NCBI GenBank assembly: GCA_001566295.1
Contig: KQ964245.1
Coordinates: forward strand, 3,291,524 to 3,355,523
Direction of reading: 5' to 3'
Origin: Microdochium bolleyi
Taxonomy: Eukaryota; Ascomycota; Sordariomycetes; Xylariales; Microdochiaceae
DNA: 64,000 nucleotides
In this document: piece after piece, positions 1 through 10,219 of the stretch
How the letters are laid out: each line of letters opens with the position of its first letter
Numbering within the stretch: the stretch's first letter is position 1
Program-made: the position numbers and the translations under genes
Notes under the pieces: model-generated
Told to the model about the DNA's origin: nothing
Database searches by the model: none
The model's input: only the letters and a program-made list of their open reading frames with translations

Positions 1-1319
1 TGCGATGCTCGGAAACGCGATTTCCGCGCCGAAGATGGTCGCTTCACTTTCATCCGGGGAAGGTTCTCCTGGTCCCCGGTTTCCTGACTGGGATGGGTGG
101 TCTCTGACAACAAAAGCTGAGCCTGTGTCTCTGCTCCAAGGTCACCATAGCAGCTCTCCAGCTCGGCCGTGGCGTCACTGTCTTCGTCTTCCACAGGACA
201 CGGCGTCTCATCTCGAATGCCACGGTCGCCTGCATCGTCAGCTAGACTAGCTGCGTCGTCTGTCGTGTCGTCCAAGTCTTCGTCAGAGTCCGGTACCTCC
301 CGCAGTGGCTTACGTCCCGAAGTATCCCTTGGAGCTTTGGGTGACTTTGGCTTCTTCCTGCCAGGTGTGATGTTCTCCTTGTCGTCGACCTCAAAGTCGA
401 ACCGCAGTCTTTTGCTGGTGTTGACCTTGGGTGTTGTGGCAGCTGATCGTCTTGTAGGGGTGGCCGGCGAGCTTCCCAGACTGGCTTCGTATGTGTCCTC
501 TACCATCAGTCTCGGCGTCTTGCGGGCGCTCTTCAGGATCGGCGTTGTCTGTGGCCGAAGAGGTGAAGACTTCCTTTTAAGCGGCGAGTCGCGAGCGCCA
601 GCTGGACTGTACCGCATCAACATTGGAGTCAATGCAGGTGACTGGGACGAAGGGATTTCTGTCCGCTTCTCCCTGCCAGAGGGTGTTGTGGGCTTCATTG
701 TGCCGCTTGCTGATGGCCCGGGATGGCCTTGATCGGATATCGCGCCCGCGGTCGTCTCCACACCTTTGTTCTTCCGTGGGGTCTCGAGGATGAAGCCTGC
801 ATCCCCTCCAGCTTCCGAGTCTGTGACGTGCCATTCGTTCTCACCAGCTTCCTCACCATCGTGATTCGAGAGAAACTGCGTCAGAGTCTGTGTGTGGAAA
901 CTGCTTGACGCACTCGCTGTGGGAGTATCGCCTATCGTCCTCCGCCGCTTCGAGTCCCTCTTCGTCTCAAGCGGAGCCAGAGTCTCTCCTGTAGATTTCC
1001 TCCGGCTTGATCGAGCTTTTCTGTTCGTTGTCTGTGGTGTACGGCTTCTCCTCTGTTTCAGTGCCGGGAGCGGCTCCAGATCTATCAGCTCAGCATCGTC
1101 GTCCTGGCTGTCATCCAGTATCTCGTACGCGGATCCCACCGGTGTACCGACAAAGTCCATCTGTGTCAAAGTCTCCTGCTTCAAGCTGCGAGCTGCCGAT
1201 TTGCCGTAGGTCTTTGCCGACCTCTTGCGACCAGGGAATTGCTGCTGCGTTGGTGCAGCGGGCGTTGATCGATATGTGGTGAGGGGAGCGGACGCCTCCC
1301 CGCGTTTACTCGACGGCAT
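1..1319 (-). CDS. Partial gene, unknown nuclear-type protein (N-terminal 439 codons)
   Basis: An uninterrupted frame runs on the minus strand from an ATG at 1319-1317 to the left edge without a stop, so the 3' end lies outside the window. I do not recognise the family. The visible part is hydrophilic and probably disordered, rich in Ser, Thr, Pro, Lys and Arg, with many SP/TP dipeptides (possible CDK sites), a KEN box (DDKENITPG, Lys about residue 314), basic clusters such as KRRRT that could be nuclear import signals, and two similar short motifs, ETLTQMDF near residue 50 and QTLTQFLS near residue 140. An acidic stretch (PDSDEDLDD) follows the KEN box. No membrane segment or signal peptide is seen. 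A cell-cycle regulated nuclear protein is an inference from composition only. The plus-strand open frame at 169-732 is its antisense shadow. Confidence 0.7.
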   Translation of the reverse strand, partial: MPSSKRGEASAPLTTYRSTPAAPTQQQFPGRKRSAKTYGKSAARSLKQETLTQMDFVGTPVGSAYEILDDSQDDDAELIDLEPLPALKQRRSRTPQTTNRKARSSRRKSTGETLAPLETKRDSKRRRTIGDTPTASASSSFHTQTLTQFLSNHDGEEAGENEWHVTDSEAGGDAGFILETPRKNKGVETTAGAISDQGHPGPSASGTMKPTTPSGREKRTEIPSSQSPALTPMLMRYSPAGARDSPLKRKSSPLRPQTTPILKSARKTPRLMVEDTYEASLGSSPATPTRRSAATTPKVNTSKRLRFDFEVDDKENITPGRKKPKSPKAPRDTSGRKPLREVPDSDEDLDDTTDDAASLADDAGDRGIRDETPCPVEDEDSDATAELESCYGDLGAETQAQLLLSETTHPSQETGDQENLPRMKVKRPSSARKSRFRAS

Positions 1320-2349
1320 GGCGGTGTGTGTATGCTGTAGCTTATGAGTTGCTGCCCGCCGTTGACCCGACGCAGTAGAGGCTCAAGGGTCCCTTCTCCT
1401 CTGCTTTCAGCTTGTAGTCGTTCTATGTTGTCTCTGTCATGCTTGCAATGTGTCGTCATGATCTCGGGCTCCTCCAGACCTCCAAGTCCCACAGGGCTGC
1501 CTGATACCCTGACATGTCAGAAGTGGGGCCCGTTGACGCGTTGGTGGGGGGCCTCACGCGTCAAGTGCATAAATCATCCAAGTCTGGCACGGGTAGTTGC
1601 ATAGTGCTTTACGCGGTCCCACTTCCAGGTTCCGGCGAAGGTCTTGCCGCAACGGCAGTTCGCATCGGCGAGGAATACTTCCGTCCCCCGGTCGAGCTTC
1701 GATGACCCAACACACTGAAAGGTCGGATTGCAGGACTGCTGGCTGCACTCCGAAGTTTGATCGAACTTGCATGCATGTTGCTTGCCAGACATGTTTTGAG
1801 CTGTTTTGCATCTGCCGGTAACACGGCATCCGGGCCCGTCGACCTGAGGCAAACACTTGTGCCTGCGCGTAAGCAAACATTGAACATCCTCCGGTCTGGG
1901 GGTTAGCTCCGTGCCAGGGGACCTATTTGCCGAGGCATGTCGCTCTCTCAGGACTTGAAAACGCAACGTCACGCCCACCACCAGGCGCAAGTTCGCATTT
2001 AGGTTTGCTCGCTGGAGACTGCTCACCATTCTTCCTATTGTCGGCAATTGCGAGTTTCTCCCGCGAACTGTGATTCGGGAACCTGCCGCGCTTGAACCCC
2101 CGGCCGTTATTTCTGCCGTCGACTTGCTCCACCAAAGAGCTCTCTGAAATCCGGGGTAATTCAACGACATCAGCATCCAGATTTGACAGCACTTCCATCG
2201 TCGCTCATAACTCGCTGGCCACCTTCGCACAGAACACTAGGCAGGTAAAACCGACTCTGCAGCAAGTGTCGAGGAAGAGTAAACCACCTACTCGCTAGCC
2301 AGCCAACCAGCCAGCCACGACGGCAAACACGCGACTGTCAGCCGTCGCC
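1320..2349. other. Intergenic region between divergent genes, with a doubtful Cys-rich ORF
   Basis: About 1 kb separates the divergent starts of the partial gene and the alpha/beta hydrolase, so it should hold both promoters. The leader before the 2350 start has short CAGC/CCAGC repeats (about 2296-2320). The only coding candidate is the cysteine-rich minus-strand frame listed separately. Confidence 0.5.
1574..2230 (-). CDS. Doubtful ORF with a cysteine-rich C-terminal half
   Basis: A 218-codon open frame lies in the divergent intergenic region. The first half looks like random translation. The last about 100 codons hold nine cysteines, several in close pairs (for example SECSQQSC and NCRC), ending with a basic tail. 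A shorter product could start at an internal Met (MSGKQHACKF), giving 72 aa with six or seven Cys. No signal peptide precedes either start, unlike typical fungal secreted Cys-rich proteins, although a short upstream exon could supply one. Two other minus-strand frames overlap here, which argues for chance openness in GC-rich DNA. It could be a small gene, a relic or noise. Confidence 0.2.
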   Translation of the reverse strand: MRRWPASYERRWKCCQIWMLMSLNYPGFQRALWWSKSTAEITAGGSSAAGSRITVRGRNSQLPTIGRMVSSLQRANLNANLRLVVGVTLRFQVLRERHASANRSPGTELTPRPEDVQCLLTRRHKCLPQVDGPGCRVTGRCKTAQNMSGKQHACKFDQTSECSQQSCNPTFQCVGSSKLDRGTEVFLADANCRCGKTFAGTWKWDRVKHYATTRARLG

Positions 2350-3663
2350 ATGTCACCACCGTCCTTCCCCTTCCACGTCAAGGAGCATAAGATCGCCTCG
2401 CAGCACGTCCGCGAGTTCCCCCGCGCGACCGCAAACTCGCAGGAGGACATCCTCTGGCTATCCGTCAAGCAGTACACACCTATCGACAACCCCAACCCCC
2501 AGCCGGGCGACGTTACCATCATCGGCGCCCACGCGAATGGCTTCCCCAAGGAGCTTTACGAGGCCTTGTGGGCGGACTTGCACGCCCAGTCCGTCTCGCA
2601 AGGGTTTCGCATCAGGGGCATCTGGATCGCCGACGTCACGAACCAGGGCGCCAGCGGCGTTGCCAACGAGGGGGCGCTGGGCGATGACCCGTCCTGGTAC
2701 GACCACGCCCGAGACCTGCTGCACATGACCAACGTCTTCCGCGCCGATATGGCCCGGCCCATCGTCGGCGTCGGGCACTCCTTTGGCGGGGCTTGCCTCA
2801 CCATGCTCTCCCTGCTGCACCCGCGGCTGCTCACCTCGCTGGTCCTGCTCGACCCGGTCATCACCCGCTTCACCAACGCCAACGCCGGCGCCGGCGTCAG
2901 CCCCGCCCGCTCCTCGACGTGGCGCCGCGACGTCTGGCCCTCGCGGCAGGCCGCGGCCGACTCCTTCGCAAAGTCCCCCTTCTACAAAGCCTGGGACCCC
3001 CGCGTGCTGCAGTCCTGGATCGACCACGCGATCCGCGAGACGCCCACGCAGCTCCACCAAGACACGTCCGCGGGCGGCGCGACCCTGACGACCACGAAGC
3101 ACCAGGAGGTCTTCACCTTCTTCCGCCCGCTGTGGCCGGCCGTGACCCAGTCGCCAGACGGCCAGTCCGTCACGGTATCCCGCGCCGAGGCGCCCGACTT
3201 CGACGAGGACGGCCAGGTCGGCAAGATCACGGGCAAGGTCGAGTTTCCCTTCTACCGCAGCGAGGCCGGGTGGCTGCTCAAGCGCCTGCCCTACGTCCGC
3301 CCTTCGGTGCTCTGGCTATTCGGCGAGGCCAGCGACCTCAGCACGCCTGACTCACAGGCCCTCAAGATGGCCACGACGGGCGCGGGCGCGGGCGGCAGCG
3401 GCGGCAAGGACGCCGGTAGGGTGGCCAGCGTCAACATGCCGCGCATGGGACACCTGTTCCCCATGGAGGTCCCCGCCCAGTGCGCCGAGCACGCAGCCAA
3501 GTGGATCGGGAAAGAGATGGTTCTCTGGCGCGAGCAGGAGCGACAGTACAATGAGTGGACGAAGCAGGACATCAGGGCAAAGTCCACGATGAGTGAAGAA
3601 TTTGTCAAGCATGTTGGGCCTCTGCCGAAGAGGAGTAAGAAGCAGCCTGAGCCGAAGCTCTGA
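2350..3663 (+). CDS. Alpha/beta hydrolase, peroxisomal LPX1/AKT2-like type
   Basis: Single-exon gene, 437 aa. The alpha/beta-hydrolase nucleophile elbow is clear: GHSFGG with Ser144, following a strand-like IVGV, and preceded by an oxyanion-loop-like AHANGFPKE near residue 60. The HLFPMEVP segment near residue 375 carries the likely catalytic His. The protein ends in PKL, a recognised type-1 peroxisomal targeting variant, and has no N-terminal signal, so a peroxisomal matrix location is likely. Fungal relatives include yeast peroxisomal lipase Lpx1 and the peroxisomal hydrolases of the AKT2 family, many annotated loosely as toxin biosynthesis proteins. Nothing in the neighbourhood suggests a secondary-metabolite cluster, so a general acyl-ester or lipid hydrolase role is more likely. 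Substrate unknown. The start follows a CGCC and is the first Met of the frame. Confidence 0.85.
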   Translation: MSPPSFPFHVKEHKIASQHVREFPRATANSQEDILWLSVKQYTPIDNPNPQPGDVTIIGAHANGFPKELYEALWADLHAQSVSQGFRIRGIWIADVTNQGASGVANEGALGDDPSWYDHARDLLHMTNVFRADMARPIVGVGHSFGGACLTMLSLLHPRLLTSLVLLDPVITRFTNANAGAGVSPARSSTWRRDVWPSRQAAADSFAKSPFYKAWDPRVLQSWIDHAIRETPTQLHQDTSAGGATLTTTKHQEVFTFFRPLWPAVTQSPDGQSVTVSRAEAPDFDEDGQVGKITGKVEFPFYRSEAGWLLKRLPYVRPSVLWLFGEASDLSTPDSQALKMATTGAGAGGSGGKDAGRVASVNMPRMGHLFPMEVPAQCAEHAAKWIGKEMVLWREQERQYNEWTKQDIRAKSTMSEEFVKHVGPLPKRSKKQPEPKL

Positions 3664-4201
3664 TTTTAGTAGCTCACGAAGACCAATAATATCTTGCATA
3701 GTCTACGAACACCAACCAGGTCGTGGTCTGCTCGTAATGTGGTGATGTCGCTTTGTGATGCTGTCGTGTCACCATCGACACTTATCACAATCTCGAGGCA
3801 ACACAATGGCCTTGCTAACACGCATAAACTAAGCAGCACATATCTTTCCTCACAGCCATAAGATCGGAAGAATACATTCCCTTACAAGCATGCGACGCCC
3901 TCTAAGACTATGCTTCAAAGAATGAATTCCGTACTGGCCCATCTATTGTTCCATGTTCGCTGACCCAGCTTGCAAACCAGAAATGCTTCAGTTTGCTCAT
4001 GTACACAAAGCTGATTATTACAGGCCCTCGCTTGACTCCGTCGCAACCATTCGCACGCGTTCCTAAAAGGCGAAAGCACGACTCCGTAGAATGTGTTACA
4101 TGCAGGATCAGGTCCTCGTTACTTCATAAGGGTTTCTGCATGACGAGCAACAGACTGAGACTGATTACATGTCCACGAATCAGCTCCCTGACTAGGATTG
4201 A
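3664..4201. other. Intergenic, convergent 3' ends
   Basis: The hydrolase and UFD4 converge here, so this interval should contain both 3' UTRs and poly(A) sites. No coding potential or structured RNA was recognised. Confidence 0.6.
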
Positions 4202-7200
4202 TCAAGAAAGATGGAAGGCACCCTGGCCCTCTCTGGTAGCAGTGAAAAGCTGCTTCTTCATAATCTCGATGCTGCTGTAGTCGGGCAGTTTCAAATAGTT
4301 GACACACGTCATCACACTGGGAAGATAGTCGTCGGAAGTGTATGGTGGCTCGCTTGGTTTGCAAACGACCGTAAACATCGGCGTGAGGCTCCGGAAACCT
4401 ATGTCATAAGTTAGTACAAATATACAACACGCGGTGAAAGGGGAGCATCAACTCACCTCCAATCGGAAGTTTGGGGCTACCAGTTGTGAATTGCAAGAAG
4501 TCCCGACGCTCGGCAGGGGTCAGCTCGCTCATGGTCTGGAGCAAATGTCTGACAGTCTTGCTGTCCATGTTGTAGCCATGGTCTGCCTTGATCGAGTCCA
4601 TGAGAGCTGCAGTATTCGTGTTAGCAAGAAAGGGCTACAATTCGCAGATTTCAGATTGGCTTACTCTCAAGAGACCAGTCTTCTTCCACGCGGCCGAACA
4701 AAGAGACTAGCTCATCTGGTGTGAAGGCACTCAGTGCAGAGTATGGGAAGACCTGCGAGAATCCGGTGCGGAATGCATTGATCTGAGTCTTGACCCCATC
4801 GCCCAGGGTCATGTCAATGACCTTGTCAAGGTAAGTGTCAACATTGTAGATGGTGACGGCTTCGCTTGAGCCTCCTGGAATGAGCTCAATCTCAGGATAA
4901 CCAGGAAGAGTGAAGTCAAGGGCTAAGTCTTCGAGGGAGACGTTGTCGACAACAATGTTCTCCGTATCGGCAACCTTTTGAGCAGCGGTGCGATTGGGGT
5001 CTTCATCGATAGCCTTCTTGGCCAGCGCGAACTTCTTGACGTGTTTGAGCGAGTTCGCCAGCCCAGGATCGACGATCCTGACGGCTCCAAGAGTCGGCTT
5101 GACGCTAGACGCCTCATCTCCAATGCGGAAGAAGATGGGATTGAAGTTGATGTCGATGATTCTCGAGTCTATCATCGATCTTGCAACAAACTTGCCAAGC
5201 ATCTTGAAGAGGTGAGTGATGACAGCACTTTCCTCGCTCATGGGTCGAGGGAAAAGCCCGTTAGGGCCGCCCGCAAATTCCTCAGAGTCATGGGTATCCG
5301 TGTCTCTGAACAGCTTGAGCTTCTTCTTCGAGAACTCTCGGGATACTGTGGAGTAGAATTCGAGTGTAGGCCCCAGACCTGTTCCGACCTCCTCGAAGTA
5401 CTCGACCTCCAGTATGCTTTGTGATGCTCCATAAAGCTCCATTACCTTCAACGCGGACTCAAGAATCTTTGAGCGGGAAATGCGAACCTTTTGTCGCTGA
5501 AGGCGGCCAAGGAATGGGCGATCATCCCGGCGATCCCGCCGCGATGTATCCTCCTGCTGCGCGTTCTGCCATCGGCTCATAGACCGAGCGTACCCAAACG
5601 ACGTTGACTGGAGGAACAAATGACGCGTCTCAAATGGAAAGAGGAACGGATATAGCCGTGCCAGATCCTCGCTCCAGCTTGGAAGGCAGTTGCTCGCCAC
5701 AATCAACGGCTCTTCAAGCTGCCGATTCAACTTGGCAGTAAGCTTTGTGTTGACGAACTGAGCGAGAGGCTCCGCGTTCAGCTTCAGGACAGCCTTGTTT
5801 TCTACCAGAACATCATCAATATTGGCGTTTAGGATGTGGAGGATGTTAAGGAGACGAAGAATGGAGGCAGTTGTTGGGTGTCGCGCCAACGACGCAGGAA
5901 CTCCATTCTCATCTGTGGACGTCTCGATTGATGATGCGAACCCGATCGACTCCGCTGGGGGCGGACCTGGCACACGACGGAACTTGATAGAGTGCACAGC
6001 AGACCACGCGCTTCGGCTGGCATAGTCGTCAGATGTGGAAGCGCTCTTGTGGACAGCTCGGTAGATTGTGGTCTCGTTCGGGATCACCTTATTCTCCAAG
6101 CTGAACTCGATGTGCCAGTCCTGAGGCACAGACTGGATCGCAGCTGCGTACGAAAGAGGTCGAGACGATGTTGCCGGCGTCGGAGTCTGCTGAGCACTAG
6201 CCGCATGCTCCTGCTGAAGTCCTGAGCTTAGCGTAGGACCTGTGCGCTGGGCCGGGGGCTTTGATGCGCCAGTCTGAGCTGGGGTTGGCACCCGTGTGCC
6301 ATCCTCATTCATGGCCGTCACTTTGCCACCCGCAGCAACCTCTAGACTGACAGCTGAAGGGTCCTCCGGGACTGGCTCATCGTCCAAGTCCTCGCCGAGA
6401 TCGCCGACAAGAGCGTCAAGCGCCGAAGTGTCCGGAAGTTCAGTATCCTCATCGTCCTCATCGTCAGTGATCTGCTTCTCATCCGCACACTCTAACGCGT
6501 TGCGCAAATCGTCGCTGTCATCATCGGGCGCCGGCATCGGGGGCATTGTGGTATCCGACTGCGCAGTTGGGTTTCTGCGGGAAGATCTGCGAAGGCTGGT
6601 CTTCTCACGGCCTGGCCCCGATGCGGCGGAAGACGACGTTTCTGGTTGCGTCTTTTTGTTCTTGGGGCGTCGGTCGGCTGGAGGACCTGTCAAAGCAGCA
6701 AGAGAGCCTGCCGCATCTGCTGCTGCCAAGCGTTCAGCTAGGCGGCCTGGACCTGGCAGACCGGCAGAACTGGCCATGGCGGCCAGCGCCCTCGACAGTC
6801 CATCTCGAGGGCGCGCGACGCGCGGTCTCTCGAACAAGCTGATTCTTGGCCGCAAATAGTCGTCGAGAGCCTTAAAGGTCGCAATGGCATGGATAGAGAC
6901 CATGATATTGCGGTATGATCGAGGAATGTCAGAGTCGTCATCTGCCACCAGCCGTAGCCTAATCTGTTTCGCCAGCATTGAAGCAGCGCTGCTGCGGTTG
7001 CCATCGAAAGTGTTCTGGTGAACAGTCAAGACCTCAAAATGTTCCGAACGGCTGAGGAGATCTTGCAGCTTGTGCACCAAGATACTGAAAGGTGTGCTTG
7101 GGGACTCGGCAGTAGATGTCTTGGGTCTCACACGAACAGCCCTCCCCATGAAGACTTCGAGGAAAGCAGCTCGGGCGGAGTGGGCCAGCGTCTCATCGGG

Positions 7201-10200
7201 GTTACTGAAGACCTCTTCGAGCACACGGACAAGTCCAGATGCGAGCAATTCAGCACTAGTGACACTCTCCAACATCTCGGCATCGAAATGAGAAGACAAC
7301 TGCTCAAACAGGGAAAGTCCCTCTTCGGGGGCTAGCGACTCCGCCGTGCGTTGGAGGTAGAATGAAGCAATCCTAGACGCAAGCTCCTGCAGGCTTTCGA
7401 GAATCTTCTGAGCCTTCTCTTTCATGACTTTGCCATTTTGCTCCGACTCATGGACCTCCAAGAATCGCTTTGCCGATTCCACGATCTTAGACTCAAGAGC
7501 AGGCGTGTCGGTAGAAAAGAGATAACTGGGGCCGTCTAGCGACACTGTGGAGCCGTCGGAGCTAACGGGAGACCCTAAGCCTTCGTCTCCGTCGCGCTCG
7601 TTATCCTGGTCATCGATGTTGTCTTCATCGTCGCCTTCATCATCCTCGTCGTCTTCGTCATCTTCGTCCTCATGTTCGTCCTCGTCACGGACGTGCTCGT
7701 CTTCATTGGACACGGTATTCCTGGGCGTATCTTTAACGACCTCTGGGTCGCCTGTGGAGAGCATGACTTGGTCCACATCTTGATCAGCTGCACCCAAGGC
7801 CTCGCTCTTCGGCTTGGGTCCGTGATTGTCGACTGCCAGTTTCGCAATCTCTGCCGTGACGCCCTCCCTGTAGACCTGGTAGCGATAGATATCACCGAGA
7901 CGTCCAAGGAGTAGTTCCGTGGAATGAATGGCGGATATGACCAGGGATGGGTGATCCTGCTGGGACAATATTGATGCCAGGAAGGAAGCGTAGGGTACCG
8001 ACTTGAGCGCATCAACGAGAATATCCTTGTCCAGGTTGGACAACATCTTAAGCTGTGCAGTGAGAACCTTTTGGCGAACGCTAAGGTTGACAGTGCTCGA
8101 GAATGCATCAGTCAGGGTTGGGAACAAGATCAACGCAAAGCGTCGCACCTCGTCCTTGCAATCGCCCAAGAGCTCCAAACGCTTCTCTGCCGAGGTCTTC
8201 TTGCGTGGCCCACCAGCGGATTGGTGGTCCGACGCCGCTGCGTCTGCTCCAGCTGGCAACGCGTTGACCTCCGTTTCTCGCAATCTGACTCCAGGCAACA
8301 GCTCGCATATGACGTTGAGAGTCTCAATGATCTGCTCTCGAGGTCGGTGTATGAGAGCCTGCATGATCACCACGCTGTCGAGCTTTGAAGCGACGTCTTC
8401 TGTCTCGCTTGGTGGTGATACTCCTGTCAAGATCTGATACAGTGTTTCCACCACGTTGAGCTTGAAGAGCTCTGCAGAGAGCCGCGGGCTTGATCGCGCC
8501 GTGATTGCAAGAACCCGGAGGAACTGCGTGTGAATATTGGCGCCGATGAGATTGGTGGTACCTGGCACAAGAAGGCGCAATATGGCTTTCAGGAGATCGA
8601 CGCTGACCAACTCTTCGAGCTTCGAGGACTGGTATTTGAAGCTCTCGATGATGCGTGTCACACACAATGACGCCTGCTCTACAACTCTCTGATCACTACT
8701 TCCGAGCACGTTCAGCAAGATAGGCATGACGTCCCGGATGACGCCGAAAGAGTCCTCGGGAATGTTGCGGCAGCAGTTGGCAGCAGTCGTAACCGCCGTA
8801 CGCTGGGTACTTGTTGCGAAGAAGTCGAGATAGGACAGGCACGCTGTGAGTCCTCCTTCGCGAACAATGCTCGTTGGGTATTCGACGGAAATCTTTTCGA
8901 GAGTGCTGAGAGCTTGTTCAGCCAGATCGATGAACTGGATCTCGAGTAGCTTCTGGCACAATACGGGCACGGCTCCGCCATAGACCACATTAGCCGTACT
9001 GGCAGGGACTGCTTCCATCAGATTCGCGAGACTTCGGCAAGCGAGAAGCATGATCTCTGGGTTCTCCTCGCCAGTGAATTCGTTTGGTTGCATGAGCGTG
9101 ACCAGCTCTTTGACGAAAGAGTCAGGAGAGAAATGGCCCGAGAGATTGTCCTCGTTCGACACGAGCAGGATTTCGGACAGCTCTTGGAGAGCAATGAGCT
9201 GCAACGACGGGTCGCCTTTCTGGCGGAGATTGTTGAGGATGTCTCGCAACCGCGACGATATGCCAGACATCATGCCTGTCAAGGCTCGCAGAGTGCTTGT
9301 CAGCCCAGCTCCGGGGCCGCCCGGGCCACCGAAGCCGCCGAACGGGTCATCGTCATCGTCGTCTTCGTCCTCGTCTTCATCATAGTGCTGGTGGGAGTCG
9401 TCGTCATCTTCATCGTCATCTGAATTCTCGCTATCGTCTTCTTGAGCTGGGGCCAGAGGATGTTGTGACTCGGGGAGTGCTTCTGGTTGATGCGCCGATT
9501 CCTCGGTTCCAGTCATGGCTGTGTCGACATCACTGCTCTGTGGTAAGGCGCCAGGGACAATCTTCGACCTTTGTGAGGCAGTGGCATTGCTTGCCGATGT
9601 GTCTATATGGTGCAGTTGCGTCAGTCTTTGAGCAGCCAAGAAAGAAGATGATGGCTCGTCATGAAGACATAGGATCACGGACCTGCTGGAAGGTGTCCTC
9701 TCTTGCCACGGCTGGATTTCCGGCTTGAAGACGTCGATGCTGTTTGTCCCGCTTGCTCTGCCCTCAACGAGAGCCGCGCCGAGCTTTGAGGGAACTGTTA
9801 GCTCAAGTCCTGGAAGAGTCCGATGTCTCCCGCGTGAAGGAAACCTACTCTTCGGAGCTGGACATGCTTGCAGCCGTTTTTCCTCTGGTCCTGCGAGCAG
9901 GTACCGCAAGAGCCCTCGCAGGCGTATCGTCCGCCGTTGTCTCTGCAACCTTGGCCCTCTTGGAGCGTCGGGCTGGCGAGTCTGAGGTCTGTGTGTGCGG
10001 TGCTGACGTTTTGTCTGGCGTCTGAGCCGACGGTGAATGTCTCCTTTTTCGTGTGGCCTTCGCTTTGGTCGAGGGCGGGACAGCAGGCGCTGGTGATGTG
10101 GTCGACACGCCTGGTGTTGGGGTGGACGTGTGCTCGGAGGTTGCCAGAGACGCTTCGGGCGTCGCAGTCTGGCCCGCGGCTAGTCGAGCCGACGAACGTG

Positions 10201-10219
10201 TCCGCCTATTGGGAGGCAT
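4202..10219 (-). CDS. UFD4: HECT-type E3 ubiquitin ligase UFD4/TRIP12 homologue
   Basis: Five exons by hand: 10219-9849, 9783-9683, 9602-4665, 4606-4457 and 4398-4202, giving 1918 aa with all phases matching. The first acceptor is AAAG at 9784, 11 nt beyond a tempting CAG that would give a stop. The N terminus is basic and disordered with KRR clusters; two Asp/Glu-rich runs flank an armadillo-like helical region (about residues 220-700). The HECT domain occupies the last about 380 residues; catalytic Cys1885 sits in PSVMTCVNYLKLPDYSS, 33 residues from the C terminus as in other HECT ligases. In yeast, Ufd4 acts in ubiquitin-fusion and N-degron degradation with Ubr1; human TRIP12 is the relative. 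Location is likely nuclear and cytosolic. The long uninterrupted frame alone misses both termini, including the active site. Assignment is firm; exact N-terminal splicing is an inference. Confidence 0.93.

Noticed and set aside
169..732. Plus-strand open frame of 187 codons at the left edge
   Set aside because: It is antisense to the longer open frame of the partial gene on minus; its Ser/Val-rich sequence mirrors the Asp/Glu/Lys-rich minus-strand protein.
2458..3102. Minus-strand frame of 214 codons inside the alpha/beta hydrolase
   Set aside because: Antisense shadow caused by strong C-ending codon use; no domain.
7580..7700. GTC/CTT-rich stretches in UFD4, TOM1 (42150-42620) and GYP5 (62190-62270) as microsatellites
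   Set aside because: They are coding Asp/Glu-rich tracts of the proteins rather than independent repeats.
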